A DNA stretch of 64,000 nt from contig OZ010573.1 in NCBI GenBank assembly GCA_963932145.1, forward strand, positions 87,299,826-87,363,825, given 5' to 3'. Shown piece after piece: positions 10,013 through 21,423 of the stretch. Within the stretch, counting starts at the first letter, position 1; the number at the start of each line of letters is the position of its first letter. This stretch comes from Acanthosepion lycidas (lineage: Eukaryota; Mollusca; Cephalopoda; Sepiida; Sepiidae). A program made the translations under genes and the position numbers. The notes below the pieces were generated by a model. That model ran no database searches. It saw nothing but the letters and a program-made list of their open reading frames with translations, and was not told where the DNA came from.

Positions 10013-11839
10013 TGGCTGCACTAATCGACTTTTGGTATATTCAAATTTTAGCGCACTATTTGAAAATGCATTAATCAAAAACGCAATAATCAGGGAATGT
10101 TTTATTACTTAGTTCATCTTCGCACATCACAGAGCCAAATACAAGGAAGCCCTTTGCGTTAGATTAATATTAGATGTAGATATTAATATATTTAATAAAA
10201 TATATACATGTATTTAATATATATAATGCTCTCGACACTCTCTCGCAAACACATTAAATATACTATCTCAGTTTTACTTCACTTCAAATTAATTAAATAA
10301 TCTAAGCTTGATTTCATACTGCCCAACGTTCTCTTTATTCTTGAGGAAAATATTACTTTATCTAAAATATGACAATATTGGAGACTTATAATTCTCGTTA
10401 TGTAGTCATTTATTTGTATGTAACGTGTTGGCTTAGGTCTGTAAATATACAGAATCATTAGTTTTTATCCCCTTCAAATCAAGCCTAAGAAAGATGAAAA
10501 TCTAAAATTAATGTTTGCTTCAGGACGAGGGCAATCACGGTTCTTCACAACTTTTCAATCTTTTGCAGCTTTTAGGAAGTTTTCACTACCAGGCTCTTTT
10601 TCTACCATCCATTTGCACAAGGTTGTTAGGTAGTTTGATCGCTGTTTTTCTTTGTATTCCTTGCCTTCAGTATGTCTTGTGTATGTTAAATTCTCCAAGC
10701 CATTATGTAACACTATAAAGTTAGCAAGACTGTAAATGACATAGGAGGTGGCTTGTTATAATCTTATTCATCTGAAACCCAAATCTTGAAGAACATAAAA
10801 AAAATTATAACGGTTGGTGAAACAATAACATATACATTAAATATTGCGCTGTCATTTCGGTAATATGGAGAAATTACTTGCATTATGGATAAAAATGGAA
10901 ATCAGTTAATTATCTGTCCAAGTTGGGTAAAGAACGATAATAGTAAAGACCGTGTTTGAGATACTGAAACCCCAAATTGCATTTAATTGAGATGTGCCAT
11001 TTAATACTGCCAGTGGATGATTTCAAACATCAGTCTTCTTTATGCAATGTTAAGGTAAGTTGTGTGTCAGCAATTACTGGTGTGAAAGTAACTGATCCCA
11101 ATATACAATAATGCTCATTAAACGAAATGGAAGTATGAAGAATGACCCGTTAATTGGACATGGCAGATCAAGGCAATTTGATGGGAGCAAAAATGTTATC
11201 TGTATCCTATTTCTGGTCTCTCTTGATTGAAATATTTTGGTCTGGGATAAGTGTGGGCTGGTAGTTGTGAATAATGACTTATCCTAATCAAGCTGCCAGG
11301 AAAGAGAAGTGCATGCTTCCTAAAAGTGGGACCATTTCACACATTAATCATCCACCCCAGCGAAAGTTCTACGGTATATACCATTACCAAAAACTAATCA
11401 CAGAGTTCACGTCTCGCTGTTAATGCACATAACAGAAAAAAAGAAAAGAATCGTTGCTTTATTTGTTCTCGTCGTCGAGGGTTCGTCAACAACGCGCTTT
11501 TCTATCGCGCCTAGAAGCTGACTGAAGTCTAAGCAGGTGGTACAACACACAATACTACTTATTAATCATTGATATGTTGTCATCGTTTTCGAAAAGACCC
11601 AAAAAAAAAAACGCTAGAATTAATTTTTATCCCAAAAAACTAACAGATGAAGAGTTGCTTGCACTGGATGAAAAGCGCGAATTTAGCGGCAGCATCAAGA
11701 AACGAGGATGGATCCGTGTATCAGACAAATCTATTGACTGCGAAACGTGTTAGATATAATTTCAGAACTTTACATCTGCAAGAAAATATACCGAAAACGC
11801 AAATTTAGAGCGTTGACTTTTCGGAGAGAGCAAAACGAT
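10013..11839. other. AT-rich unassigned stretch
   Basis: No gene or repeat family that I can tie to another copy. Short frames such as 10,515-10,718 (67 codons, hydrophobic) look accidental. 11,590-11,610 has an A-run. Lower-confidence LINE-beta sequence may begin before 11,840. Confidence 0.45.
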
Positions 11840-12005
11840 TGATACTGATTTTCGCTATATGGAAATAACTGTCCTGATCATAAATTTCGTCTTCGATCAA
11901 TTTTCCACCGACGTAACATAGCTTCCCTCTGCGTTTTCCTATAAATATTTTCATGATAATTGTTCTGACGATCTCTTCTCTTTCGTACCTCAACTTCCTG
12001 GAACT
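11840..12005 (+). pseudogene. LINE-beta fragment, C-terminal tail
   Basis: Translates to DVT.LPSAFSYKYF and then YKYFHDNCSDDLFSFVPQ, the conserved RRDVASLSLFYKYFHGNCSDELSSLVP block found near the C-terminus of this non-LTR clade, also seen at 4.1 and 12.9 kb. Only about 50 residues are recognisable. Confidence 0.75.
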
Positions 12006-12499
12006 GAGCGTAGTGCGATTTAATTTAGCTTAGGCGTCGTGGGGAACACAATCGTCTGTCAGCGGCAAGGCGATTGGCCTGGAGAAGAGATATTTCGTGG
12101 GCTCTGAGAGTGTCTGCCACCGTCTTCTTGGTCTGCCTCTCGGTCTCAAACCAGATTACCTGAGGGTGTATACACGTAGGGTTAGTTGGTTGTTTGGTTG
12201 GTAGTTATACGAGGAAGGTGTTCGAAACACTTGATCGCTTCCGTTCGATGTGTTGGAATTGCAATTGCTCCTACCATATCTCTTACTTCCTCATTCCTGA
12301 TCTTGTCTCTCCCGGTCTCGTTCACTGCTTTCCTCAGACATTTCATTTTACAAGTGATCAGTAGTGTTATATTGTCAGATAAATTTAATTATTTTACTGT
12401 TGAAATTACAAAATATTATAAATTCTATTCCACTGGTTTCTTCTCTCACACTTCTCTCCTGCAAAAATCTGTTTCAGCTTCTTAGACTCAGTATCAACT
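12006..12499. other. Unassigned stretch between two LINE-beta fragments
   Basis: 12,006-12,180 has moderate GC content and no name. The 99-codon frame at 12,186-12,485 is hydrophobic and unrecognised. It may be LINE untranslated or decayed sequence. Confidence 0.4.
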
Positions 12500-13258
12500 A
12501 CGATCTTCAAAAATGCAAATTCAATGCACCGCCAATCAGTGGGAAAGGACCTCCAATCTGGAGACAGGATTTGCTTGTAAATTTTAACACCTCCAAAACA
12601 AAAGTGCTCATTTAACCACCACAAAGAAACTTTTCTGCCTGCCATCAGTATCGCTGACGCTAGGCTCCTGGAGACTTAAACACTGCGCCTTCTTGGTCTC
12701 AGGATTTCAAATGACTTCAAGGGGTGCGTCATTGTGTCGTGCGTGAAATATATTCTTGTTAAAGTCCATCTTGTATATTTGCAAACTCGTCCGTGCATTG
12801 ACTACTGTTGCTATATCTGATATGGGGCCCCTGCTATTTATCTTGAGGTTTTTGACAAAATCCAAAAAAGGATCTGTAATGCAATCGATCCTGATTTGGC
12901 ATGTCGACTCCAGTCACTTTCTCACCGACGTGGCGTACAATCCCTCACATTTTTCTATAAATACTTTCAAGGCAATTGCTGAGACAAGCTTTTTCCCTGG
13001 TGTTCCGATTGTCATCTAGGTCCGACATGCTTAGTGTTGAAACAATTAAATACAACCGCTACTTCTACTGCAGCAGCTCCTTTTCTCGCACTTCCCGCCC
13101 GTGAAACTCACTTCCGTTTACTTGATTCCCTGAAAGATACAATCTTCCAAAACTTAAATACAACGACATTCTTCAATTCCCTTCATATTTTGACTTTTCT
13201 TCAATCCTCCCTATACTCAATCTTTTCCCCCTTTCACTCCCTTTAACTTCCTGCGTAT
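12500..13258 (+). pseudogene. LINE-beta fragment, RT 3' part to C-terminus
   Basis: Recognisable segments in order: LLVNFNTSKTKVLI (about 12,570-12,613, thumb-proximal VSFNASKTQ block), DPDLACRLQSLSHRRGVQSL (about 12,888-12,947), FYKYFQGNC (about 12,955-12,982), then the C-terminal proline/serine segment ending with ARETHFRLLDSL and STFFNSLHIL-like sequence up to 13,246, where related LINEs have FPRTSRLWNSLP. Several frame shifts. A poly-A-like tract (AAAAAAATCA) follows at about 13,293. Confidence 0.8.
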
Positions 13259-13499
13259 TAGTGGCATTCCTGCCTTGCTTGGGGTGAAATGATTAAAAAA
13301 ATCATATTTTGTTTTCTTAAATTTTATTCATTATGTTGTTCTTTAAAGGTTCTTGTAAATTATAAGTTAGATGTCGAGAGGTGGCATGTAAGACGTTTAA
13401 TTAAGGAGGTAGTGATGTTTCCGTTATAGGCAATTAATTTTTGGCAAGAAATACAGTTTTTACTGGGAACTGTATTTTGTATACTATATTGGTCGCCTA

Positions 13500-13802
13500 G
13501 AGGCACGGTGGAGTAATGGATAGCAGCTCGAATTGAGGAATCGGAGAGCCGAGTTCGAATTCCAGTCGAATCCAATACATTCACTTATGGGCTAATAACC
13601 TTGGTATGAACACTCTTCTCCCCGCACCATCGGTGGCTAAATAGCAGGGCAGACTGGGTTCTATAGCCTTGGATGTCAACAGGATCTACCGCAGAATGAA
13701 ATGGTAACCTACTGCGGGAAAAATCTACCTCGTCAGTCATGTATCGAAAGATGCATGATCGCCTAAGCGTGTATCACGCATGACACATAAGTGACTGATA
13801 TT
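13500..13802 (+). mobile_element. SINE-A, near full length
   Basis: A tRNA-derived SINE. The head GGCACGGTGGAGTAATGG includes the A-box (TGGAGTAATGG), followed by CGGAGAGCCGAGTTCGAAT with the B-box (GAGTTCGAATTCC). The body holds ACATTCACTTATGGGC and CAGGGCAGACTGGGTTCT and ends in the conserved CACGCATGACACATAAGTGA. The copy at 61,349-61,586 shares all of these blocks. Such elements are transcribed by RNA polymerase III and moved by LINE machinery. No convincing target-site duplication found here. Confidence 0.9.
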
Positions 13803-14050
13803 GATCACCGTTACTTTAGAATTGGTGAGGTTATTTCGGTTGATGACAAGATATGCCGCCTTCTATTTTCTATAATATATTATGAGCTTTATGTTTTCCA
13901 AGAGTTACAGTAGATATATAGCATTTACTGATTTTCCTTACAGCAAATTCATCCTGACAGTTAGCAGTGGAGACGGGCTGTTAAAGGTTTTCTAAAAATA
14001 GGAGTTATGCAAAGGTCAATGAAAGATGCTTGAAAGAAAGATTGCTGCCC
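13803..14050. other. Unassigned short stretch
   Basis: Nothing recognised between the SINE-A and the TA arrays. Confidence 0.5.
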
Positions 14051-14052
14051 AA

Positions 14053-14365
<313 letters not shown>

Positions 14366-14461
14366 GTACATACACGAGAAAGAATATAAATAGTCACCAC
14401 ATTTATAAATGAGCTGTAAACCTAATAGTGCTCGATGTGGTTAGGCAGAGCAAAGATATAT

Positions 14462-14504
14462 ATTAATTAGTACATAGACGTAGCTACTAGTATATGTACT
14501 AATT

Positions 14505-14577
<73 letters not shown>

Positions 14578-14595
14578 TTATGTATGTATGTATTG
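14462..14595. repeat. Inverted repeat next to (TA)n and (TATG)n
   Basis: TTAATTAGTACATA and its inverse TATGTACTAATTAA flank a spacer of about 14 bp (14,462-14,506), followed immediately by a TA array (14,507-14,569) and ATGT repeats to about 14,592. Confidence 0.9.
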
Positions 14596-16059
14596 ATGGA
14601 GTCTTCCTTACCGCGACCTTATAAATATTTTGTTTTATCGATCAGATTTCATAACCTGATATTGTGTAAGCAAATTAATTTTCCCCCTTTCATAATCGAA
14701 TACGAAAGAAATTGTTGTTTAGCCGCAAAGAAAAAAAACATAAAAGGCGAAAAGTTGGAAGAGTCTTCCATATTTTTCCTGAAGAAACTGCTAGTCTCGT
14801 ATATTACCTCTTATGACCGGACATGGAAGGAATGAAAATGTTTTTGTCTCCGACATTTGCAGACATTTCGCCTCCGATTTACCCAGTTCGTTCACCTTTT
14901 AACCCCCCCTGTCTTTGTTTATTACTCATCTCCATTGTTCTCCGATTCAAACATCCTTTAACGCAGTTTTGCAATAATTTATATTTTGGGTTTATTTTAT
15001 TTGACGCATTATTATCAGAAGAAAGTACGAAAAGAAATCTGGGATACGTCATATTTGCATTTTAGAATCTAGGCACCACTCCATTCAAAGACGTTACTTT
15101 TTTTCCTAAAATAATGATTTCAATTTTAACATTTCAGCTTTGCTTTATTTTGTCATTATTTTTTCATGGTTTATAGGAAAAAATAGATATACAAATTGTA
15201 TTCTCGAGTGCAGGGAGTTTCTGACACTTCGACTCTATCCTTTTAAAATAACGCAATTTATTTTTTATTATATTTTCAGCCTTCTCCTAGCAATAGTTTC
15301 GTCATGTTACATAGAAAATCGTTATCCTTTTAAAATTATTTTCAATGTATGTATCTATTTTCAACAAATAATACAGATTAAACAACATTTACATACGATA
15401 TCTGTAAACGCGCAGGGGAAAATATCAACGAAACCTATTTATCAATAAAAGTTCAATTTTTTCAGTCGAAATAATCAATTTAATTTAGTCTTTGTTTAAA
15501 GATATTTCGAAGGAAATTCAAATATGACCGTTACGTAAGCAAGTTTAATTATCGGATCGACGCTGTAGACTCTTTTGGCAATAAGCATCATTGCATTTTG
15601 TGTTTGATATGAAGATATCACAGCTCAGACATCGAATTTTCCTATAGTCAGTTCTATAAATGTGTATCCCACAGTTTCTAGAAATATCTATGTATTTTAA
15701 ACACTCAAAAATAGTTTGATTTATTTTGACTAATATCAAAATAAATTAACCCATGTTATTCTCCACATTTAAGAATAAGAGAATGAAAATTAATTTATTG
15801 TGTTATAAATTTGAATCGATTTTCTGCTAATTCCAGTAGTATGACGCTCTCTTGAGTAACAATTTCGAATTAAAATATCGCCATGATAATGAAACTTAAA
15901 GATGAGGAAACACCGTCTCTATTCTACTGCCTATAATTTAAGAAATAGTAATGGATGCGCACTGCTGTTGAATCCCAAATTTGATGAAACGGCCGTCCAG
16001 TGCTTTCTGCATTCTGGGCTCGATCAATGACTATATGTGATTTCTCTAAATTTAGCGTC
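14596..16059. other. AT-rich unassigned stretch
   Basis: No gene or repeat recognised. Short frames (14,823-15,065; 15,140-15,448) are hydrophobic, lack family signatures and look accidental. Confidence 0.5.
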
Positions 16060-16410
16060 TGTCTATATTTCTGAGATGAAGTATTATGTACACTATTTGC
16101 ATTGCTCGGACTATCATCCTAATCTTTGGTGCTATATCTATCACAACGTTTCGGCCGCTGTACGCTCCGGCCGTCTTCAGGTGGCTGGAATGTCGAACTA
16201 AACACTTTATTTCGCTCGCTGGGGTAGACTGTTCTAGTTCCACGTGCCATTTCTAATGGATGTCAGTTATCAGTTATCTCCTGTTAATTCTCCACTCCAA
16301 GTTTTCCACCGCCTTAACCACTATGCCATGTGTCCTTGAGCACAGTGGATAAAGGCGTTAGTTAGATCCAGTGACAGGATCCAAAGAATGTGAATTCAAT
16401 ACTTGGTTAC
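16060..16410 (-). mobile_element. SINE-C, minus body joined to an inverted head
   Basis: 16,060-16,325 is the SINE-C body on the minus strand: ATGGCACGTGGAACTAGAAC, the inner palindrome GGCCGGAGCGTACAGCGGCC, GAAACGTTGTGATAG, and an end at CAGAAATATAGACA. At about 16,326 the sequence switches to the plus-strand head of the same family (CAGTGGATAAAGGCGTTAG, then GTGAATTCAATACTTGG). Body and head are therefore in opposite orientation, unlike the plain copy at 19,325-19,610. Confidence 0.75.
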
Positions 16411-16974
16411 ACGTAATGATTAAAACCTGTGTCGTTTTTAATTATAACTCAGAGTTGGATATATATATATTTAACGGATACTCGAAATATACATATATTT
16501 TTTGTTGGGAAGTGGGGGGTGGAGAAACTGTATTGCCCTTATTCCTTCATAAAAAAAATATCAAATGCATAAATAATTTTACGACGTAAAAGAAAGATGA
16601 TTCATGAAATAACTTTGAATAGGTATTGCAACGCTGTGTAGTAGCGGTTAGCTCTCCAGTGTCTTAAAATCTTAGCAATGTAGTAATCTCATTGAGTGCT
16701 CTGGGCTTGTGGCCACCTTCTGCAAATAAAACTTTTATATAGTAATTAAGATTTTTATCATGATTGAAATAATTACGGTTTTCCACCCGCTAGAACAAGA
16801 TCGGTGTTTGACTTCCCCAAAAATTCAAAACAAACAAAATGGATGATTAGTTCTACATACTTGGAAAATTAACATAAGCTTCTCATTTCGGCACATTTTG
16901 CCTTCACCGTATTAAGCTCAACTTAAAAAATCAATTATTTTCCAGGATGTACTTTAAACCTGGATGCAACAATT
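16411..16974. other. Unassigned stretch; weak tRNA-like segment
   Basis: 16,630-16,730 (GTAGTAGCGGTTAGCTCTCC and following) loosely resembles a tRNA-derived SINE head, but no clean B-box is present. Otherwise nothing recognised. Confidence 0.35.
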
Positions 16975-17535
16975 TACTAACCGTAGCTTAAATGTGGCAT
17001 AAGGCCGAAAATATGGAGCACACATTGAGGATCGAGCTCGCTGCTCAGTCATAATTGAACTAGTGAGACAACCTTGTTAAACAGTGTATTTATTCGTCTC
17101 CCTTCAACGACGGGATATGACACAAGGTCGCTTTAATGTGGGGCGTCTGAGAGCGTGCACTCGAGCCAGGGTCAAAATTGCACAAAATGATTTTCTAAGC
17201 GTAGCTTAAATGTGGCACAAGGCCGAATTTATGGAGAACCTAGAGAATAATTGGTGTAGTGAGGCAAGCGAAATGCCCAAGATGATTTTGTAAGCTTAGC
17301 TTAAATGTGGCACAAGGCCGGAAGAGTGCCGTACCCAGTGAGGATGGACCTCACTGTTCAGTCATAATTTATCAAGATAAACAAGCTCGCGAATCATTAC
17401 ACCACGTCGAAGTGCCTATTATTTGCTAAGATACGACACAAGGCTAAATTTTAGAAGCTCCTTGTGAGGACAGAACTCAGTCGTAATTCATCTAGCGACA
17501 CGATCTTGCTAACCATGATACCATGTTAGAGGGTA
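16975..17535 (-). mobile_element. SINE-B cluster, four degenerate units
   Basis: Four repeats of the SINE-B 3' segment lie head to tail on the minus strand, starting near 16,980, 17,190, 17,290 and 17,425. Each shows AGCTTAAATGTGGCACAAGG or a close variant on plus (the family tail in reverse), and three continue into TCAGTCATAATT-type sequence. Between units 1 and 2, 17,110-17,170 is a partial piece resembling repeat H (TTTAATGTGGGG). This looks like local tandem duplication or repeated targeting. Confidence 0.75.
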
Positions 17536-17549
17536 CGGTTGAGCCTTGG

Positions 17550-17550
<1 letters not shown>

Positions 17551-17601
<51 letters not shown>
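17551..17601. repeat. (TA)n microsatellite
   Basis: About 25 TA units between the SINE-B cluster and repeat H. Confidence 0.95.
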
Positions 17602-17606
<5 letters not shown>

Positions 17607-17689
17607 GTCGGAAACCTACCACCCCTCTTGAAGATGAACCTCTCTGCGTCTGTGAACAACGACTTTAAATAGTGGCATGTCAGTTGACA

Positions 17690-17985
17690 CATTCGGTCCT
17701 CGTGGGTGGATTGATAAATACCAAACCGAGAGACCGACTCTCGGCGACTGTCGAACTCTCTGCATTAGCAGAGAGGAACCCGGACGAGGGTTTGCCGAAG
17801 GGCAAGGTTTCGTCCGGGGAGGTTGACAAGGCCTGAACCCGTCCAGGCGGGTTCAGAAAGGCCATATTTTTGGCCGAGCCTACGGGCTCGGGGATACCCA
17901 CATTAAACCGGCCTTGTGCCACATTCGATCCTCGTGGGTAGATTGATAAATGCCGAGACCGAGAGACAAAGAAGTTCTTAGCTGA
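17690..17985 (+). mobile_element. Repeat H, best-preserved multi-hairpin copy
   Basis: A GC-rich unit holding six consecutive hairpins between about 17,720 and 17,895: CCGAGAG/CTCTCGG; CTCTCTGC/GCAGAGAG; CCGGACGA/TCGTCCGG with an inner TTGCC/GGCAA; TGAACCCG/CGGGTTCA; GGCCA/TGGCC; and CCGAGCC/GGCTCGG. The end is ACATTAAACCGGCCTTGTGC. The flank block around ATTCGGTCCTCGTGGGTGG (17,696) recurs at 17,921 as ATTCGATCCTCGTGGGTAG, so about 1.2 tandem units of about 225 bp are present. An 80-codon minus frame spans it, without recognised homology. The tail motif CACAAGGCCG is shared with SINE-B. Confidence 0.8.
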
Positions 17986-19148
17986 GCTAGTTATTGACTA
18001 CTCAGGCGATTTCTGTACCTTTTTACCAACCTATTAAAACCCTTTTTATTGTTACGTGTTATTTGGCGTTTGTCTCTACTAACCCCAAATCAACATCATA
18101 ACAATATATATATATTATCGGCTACCACACAAAGTGTAGCTTGTTTGCAACTCAGAATTAAATTAAGGCCAATATTATCATACATAAAGAAACTGTGATA
18201 AAAATTATTATCGATTAGTCATATCTTTCCTTATATTCTTTTTATATTATTATTCATTTGCCTGAATTAATATACAAAATGCAGGCTGAAAAATTCATCT
18301 TTCGTTATTATAGTAAGCCCAAGCCCAAAAAAGAAGTGCATAAAAATCCTACAAAAATGTTTACGATTAATTAATAACCTTAAAAGTAAATGAATATCGT
18401 AGTACTACATAACATATATTGCAGATTAAATATTTTTTCTTTACAATGTTCTACATATCAGGCTTACTTCCTTGGAAGCAAGATACGAATAATCATGCTA
18501 AAAAACGTTAATAAATCATGTGTACGATGTTAGAACTGATTTATCAGAAGACAATAAGATCAATATTTTTTATGATTTTAAACTCAAAAGAAGAGATCAT
18601 TGTTTCTTTTGTATCACCACATATGTCAAACCTTTTCAAGATGTTAGCTATTCTAGCACTTTACAATCTCTTGTCATTTGTCCCGCTAAGAAACTATTTG
18701 TCTTTTCTGTTTCTTTTTCCCTGATATACCAATCATTGACACAAATTCGTCAAATTCTACCTTGTTTACTTGCTTTCAATTTTCTTCTCTCTTAACTTCT
18801 CCAAGACGTCATCCTTCATTATTTTCCAGTACATTTCAACTGTAACTTTCTAAATGTTAACATCAATGATATTGTACGTCTTGTATTCCATACAAGTTTC
18901 TCGATATTCATATATTCTGTTTATAATATTTCCAACATCCCTCTGTAGAATAACCTCTCTGTCACATTGAGATTTTTCATGTCTGAAGAAATTGTCCAGT
19001 ACTTACTGGCATATAGGAAGACAGAGGATATATAGCGGTTCTGCATTTTTTGTTTGTTTTTTAGGGAAATTAATACTTAATACTTAGCTTGTCACATTTT
19101 TCGTTGCCTCTTACTAAACTACATCGATAGTTAACTTTCCGTACATGC
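17986..19148. other. AT-rich unassigned stretch
   Basis: No gene or repeat identified. Overlapping frames near 18,520-18,795 are unrecognised and hydrophobic. Confidence 0.5.
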
Positions 19149-19320
19149 TTGAACTTCACTATTTACATTACTCGGACTATTATCCTCATCTTTGTCGCCA
19201 TATTTATTACAACGCATCGGCCGTTGTGCGCTTCGGCCTTCTTCAGGTGGCTGGAATGTCGAACTGAACCTTTTATTTCGCTCACTGCGGTAGACAGTTT
19301 TAGTTCCACGTGTCATGTGT
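19149..19320 (-). mobile_element. SINE-C body, minus
   Basis: The reverse complement gives GACACGTGGAACTAAAACTG, then GAAGGCCGAAGCGCACAACG and AATAGTCCGAGTAATGTAAA, the SINE-C body without its head. It lies head-to-head with the plus-strand copy that follows, forming an inverted pair with a spacer of roughly 120 bp between bodies. Confidence 0.82.
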
Positions 19321-19324
19321 CCTT

Positions 19325-19612
19325 GGGGATATAGTGGACAAAGGCATTAGTTAGATCCAGTGACAGGACCCAAAGAGTGTGAGTTCAATACCCGGTTAAG
19401 GTAGTGGATAACTTGGCGAGGGGAATAACAGGAGATAACTGATAACTGAGATCCATTAAAACATGGCACGTGGAATTAGAACAGTCTACCCCAGTGAGCG
19501 AAAGGGTTCAGTTGGACATTCCAACCACCTGCAGAAGGCCGAAACGTTGTAATAAATATGGCGACAAAGATATGGACAATAGTCCGAATAATGTAAATAG
19601 TCAAAATAATAT
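19325..19612 (+). mobile_element. SINE-C, plus, head and body
   Basis: The head runs from ATAGTGGACAAAGGCATTAG to GTGAGTTCAATACCCGGTT (B-box-like GAGTTCAATACCC); linker GGAATAACAGGAGATAACTG; body with ATGGCACGTGGAATTAGAAC, GAAGGCCGAAACGTTG and GTCCGAATAATGTAAATAG. At about 285 bp this is the most complete copy in the window and defines the family order used here. Confidence 0.82.
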
Positions 19613-20154
19613 CTAAAAGAAGTAATAACAGGTAATGATTGAAGTTACTGAGAATATTTAGTTTTTGGTTCTATTAATTTACTTAATATTTTAAAAATAT
19701 TTTTTATTTCTTTTTTCTACTAATTTGTTTAATATTTTTCCTTCTGATGCAGAACGAAAAATACCATCAAGAGAGTATCATTTGCGCAGCTCATGCTGGT
19801 TGTGTGATGCCTACTGATAATAAATCCTAGTCAGATTTTTACTTCTCACTGTACAAGGAAACATTTTGATTCAGTGTAAAAATAAGACTTTACTTCTCTT
19901 GGATGTACCGCTTACGTTTAGATATGAGTTGATATTGTCTCAAATAGCTTTCTTCTTATACCTTATAAAGTGTATATTTTCATTTAAATAATATCAGGTC
20001 TTCAGAGAAGCGACCAGTATATATATAAGTCGATATCATTATAAATAATGAATCAGAAAACTCATGTGAAGAGCTAAGATTTTACTGATTAAACAATTTA
20101 TAGTTTCGAGAAATAAAATTTTAGCTTTTATATAAGGACACTTAAAATTAATAT
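19613..20154. other. AT-rich unassigned stretch
   Basis: Nothing recognised. Confidence 0.5.
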
Positions 20155-20608
20155 ATTAGGTAAATGTTTTAACAGAGGATGGGAAATGTGACACCGAAAT
20201 AAGAAGGCACATTAGAATAAGGAAAGATGCCTTGCAAATATTTAGCAAGGTATTAAGAAACAGGAAAATTTGGTTAGAAACAAAGAAAAGAGGGCTGACC
20301 TGTTACGCAATACCAGTCGACTTATATGGCAGTGAATATGGCACACCGACGTGGTTAGCAAGCTTATCTCGTTAGATCAATTACCATTGAGTAGTGTGTT
20401 CGATACGCACAGTATGCTCCATACTTCCGGCCTTTTACCACATCTATACTTTGATTCCTAAATCACTATGCAGCAGTGAATGCTAGACAATTCTCACAGA
20501 TGAAGTGGATACTTGAGTCAACAGATATGTGATTCTACAGAGCTATACTGAGAATAACATGAACGGAGCATGTGAGTAACGAGGAAGTTTTAAGGAAAAG
20601 ACACGGAT
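20155..20608 (+). pseudogene. LINE-alpha 3' fragment, split by SINE-B
   Basis: This translates to the C-terminal region of a non-LTR reverse transcriptase: TEDGKCDTEIRRHIRIRKDA-like sequence (20,170-20,235), SKVLRNRKIWLETKKRGL (20,245-20,300), then VDLYGSE at 20,315-20,335, continuing after a SINE at 20,480 with ARQFSQMKW and RAILRIT-like sequence to about 20,608. The same order is seen in the copies at 29.6, 41.5, 46.4 and 58.4 kb. 5'-truncated with multiple frame breaks. Confidence 0.85.
20338..20472 (+). mobile_element. SINE-B insertion within LINE-alpha, with head
   Basis: Inserted within the LINE-alpha coding sequence and flanked by GCAGTGAAT on both sides (20,329-20,337 and 20,473-20,481). 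It includes the tRNA-like head ACGTGGTTAGCAAGC, the linker TAGATCAATTACCATTGAG, the B-box-like GTGTTCGATACGCAC and a diverged tail (CCGGCCTTTTACCACATC). It retains the 5' end that the 5,931 copy lacks. Confidence 0.85.
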
Positions 20609-21419
20609 AATGGATTTGGTTAGAATTTGAATACGGCAGACAGGTTCCATTTTTCATGTCTTTGACCGTTTCGCCATCCGGATATCCGTTTTTGCTATAT
20701 AATGACGAGTTCATGCTAAATAGTTTATATAGTTTAGGTCATATAAAATAGATATTTTTCTGTATTCCAGTCATTTGGAAAAGTGGCAGAATGGTTATCG
20801 GCATGGAAAATGGAATCCTCGTGCTGACCAAATACGTTTTGTTTATTTGATATCAATCCCATTGTAAATGAATTTATGTTCTCTTATCTATCAGGAAAAT
20901 AACAGTGCAAACTGGTTTCTTTTTACTTGAAAGGCAGAAACTTTCTAAAAAAGGAAAACTCATGATTTAAGCTCTTGAAAATAAATAATAAGGGAGACTG
21001 GGCTCTTTAGCCAATTTAATACCACTAATATAGAAAAGGGAACATTTAAAACAACCTGTAGAGATAGGGGTTCCGTCTTCCCTTATACACACATACTGTT
21101 ATTAAAACTACAATATATGATGTATCCCACCGACGCTAATGTGCTTCGGGGACACGTAATATTGAAAACCATTGATGCTTATCTCGACGTTGAAGATATT
21201 AGAGAGTTTTTTTTTTTAAGTAGGCAATAATCGCAATATGTGAGTTTTTTGAAAATTATTACAACTCTGACAACTCTTAAAGACATGATTACATTAGGAC
21301 CTGGGGTCATGGAGATTTCACAGCTGTTGACAACTATGTTTATCCTTTATTTCATACTTCTGCCCTATTCTAAATCTTTGCCTCTGTCTTTGTCTTAGTG
21401 ATCTGTGGCATTGACATCT
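20609..21419. other. AT-rich unassigned stretch
   Basis: A tRNA-like fragment may lie at 20,782-20,840 (AGTGGCAGAATGGTTATC); no B-box follows. Otherwise nothing recognised. Confidence 0.4.
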
Positions 21420-21423
21420 TGGG

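Noticed and set aside
13500-13575. Genuine tRNA gene
   Set aside because: A- and B-boxes are good, but no full cloverleaf could be drawn by eye, the sequence continues into a shared SINE body, and other copies exist.
17680-17922. 80-codon minus frame across repeat H as a protein gene
   Set aside because: The region is a hairpin-rich dispersed repeat and the frame is disrupted differently in the other copies; structure explains the sequence better than coding.
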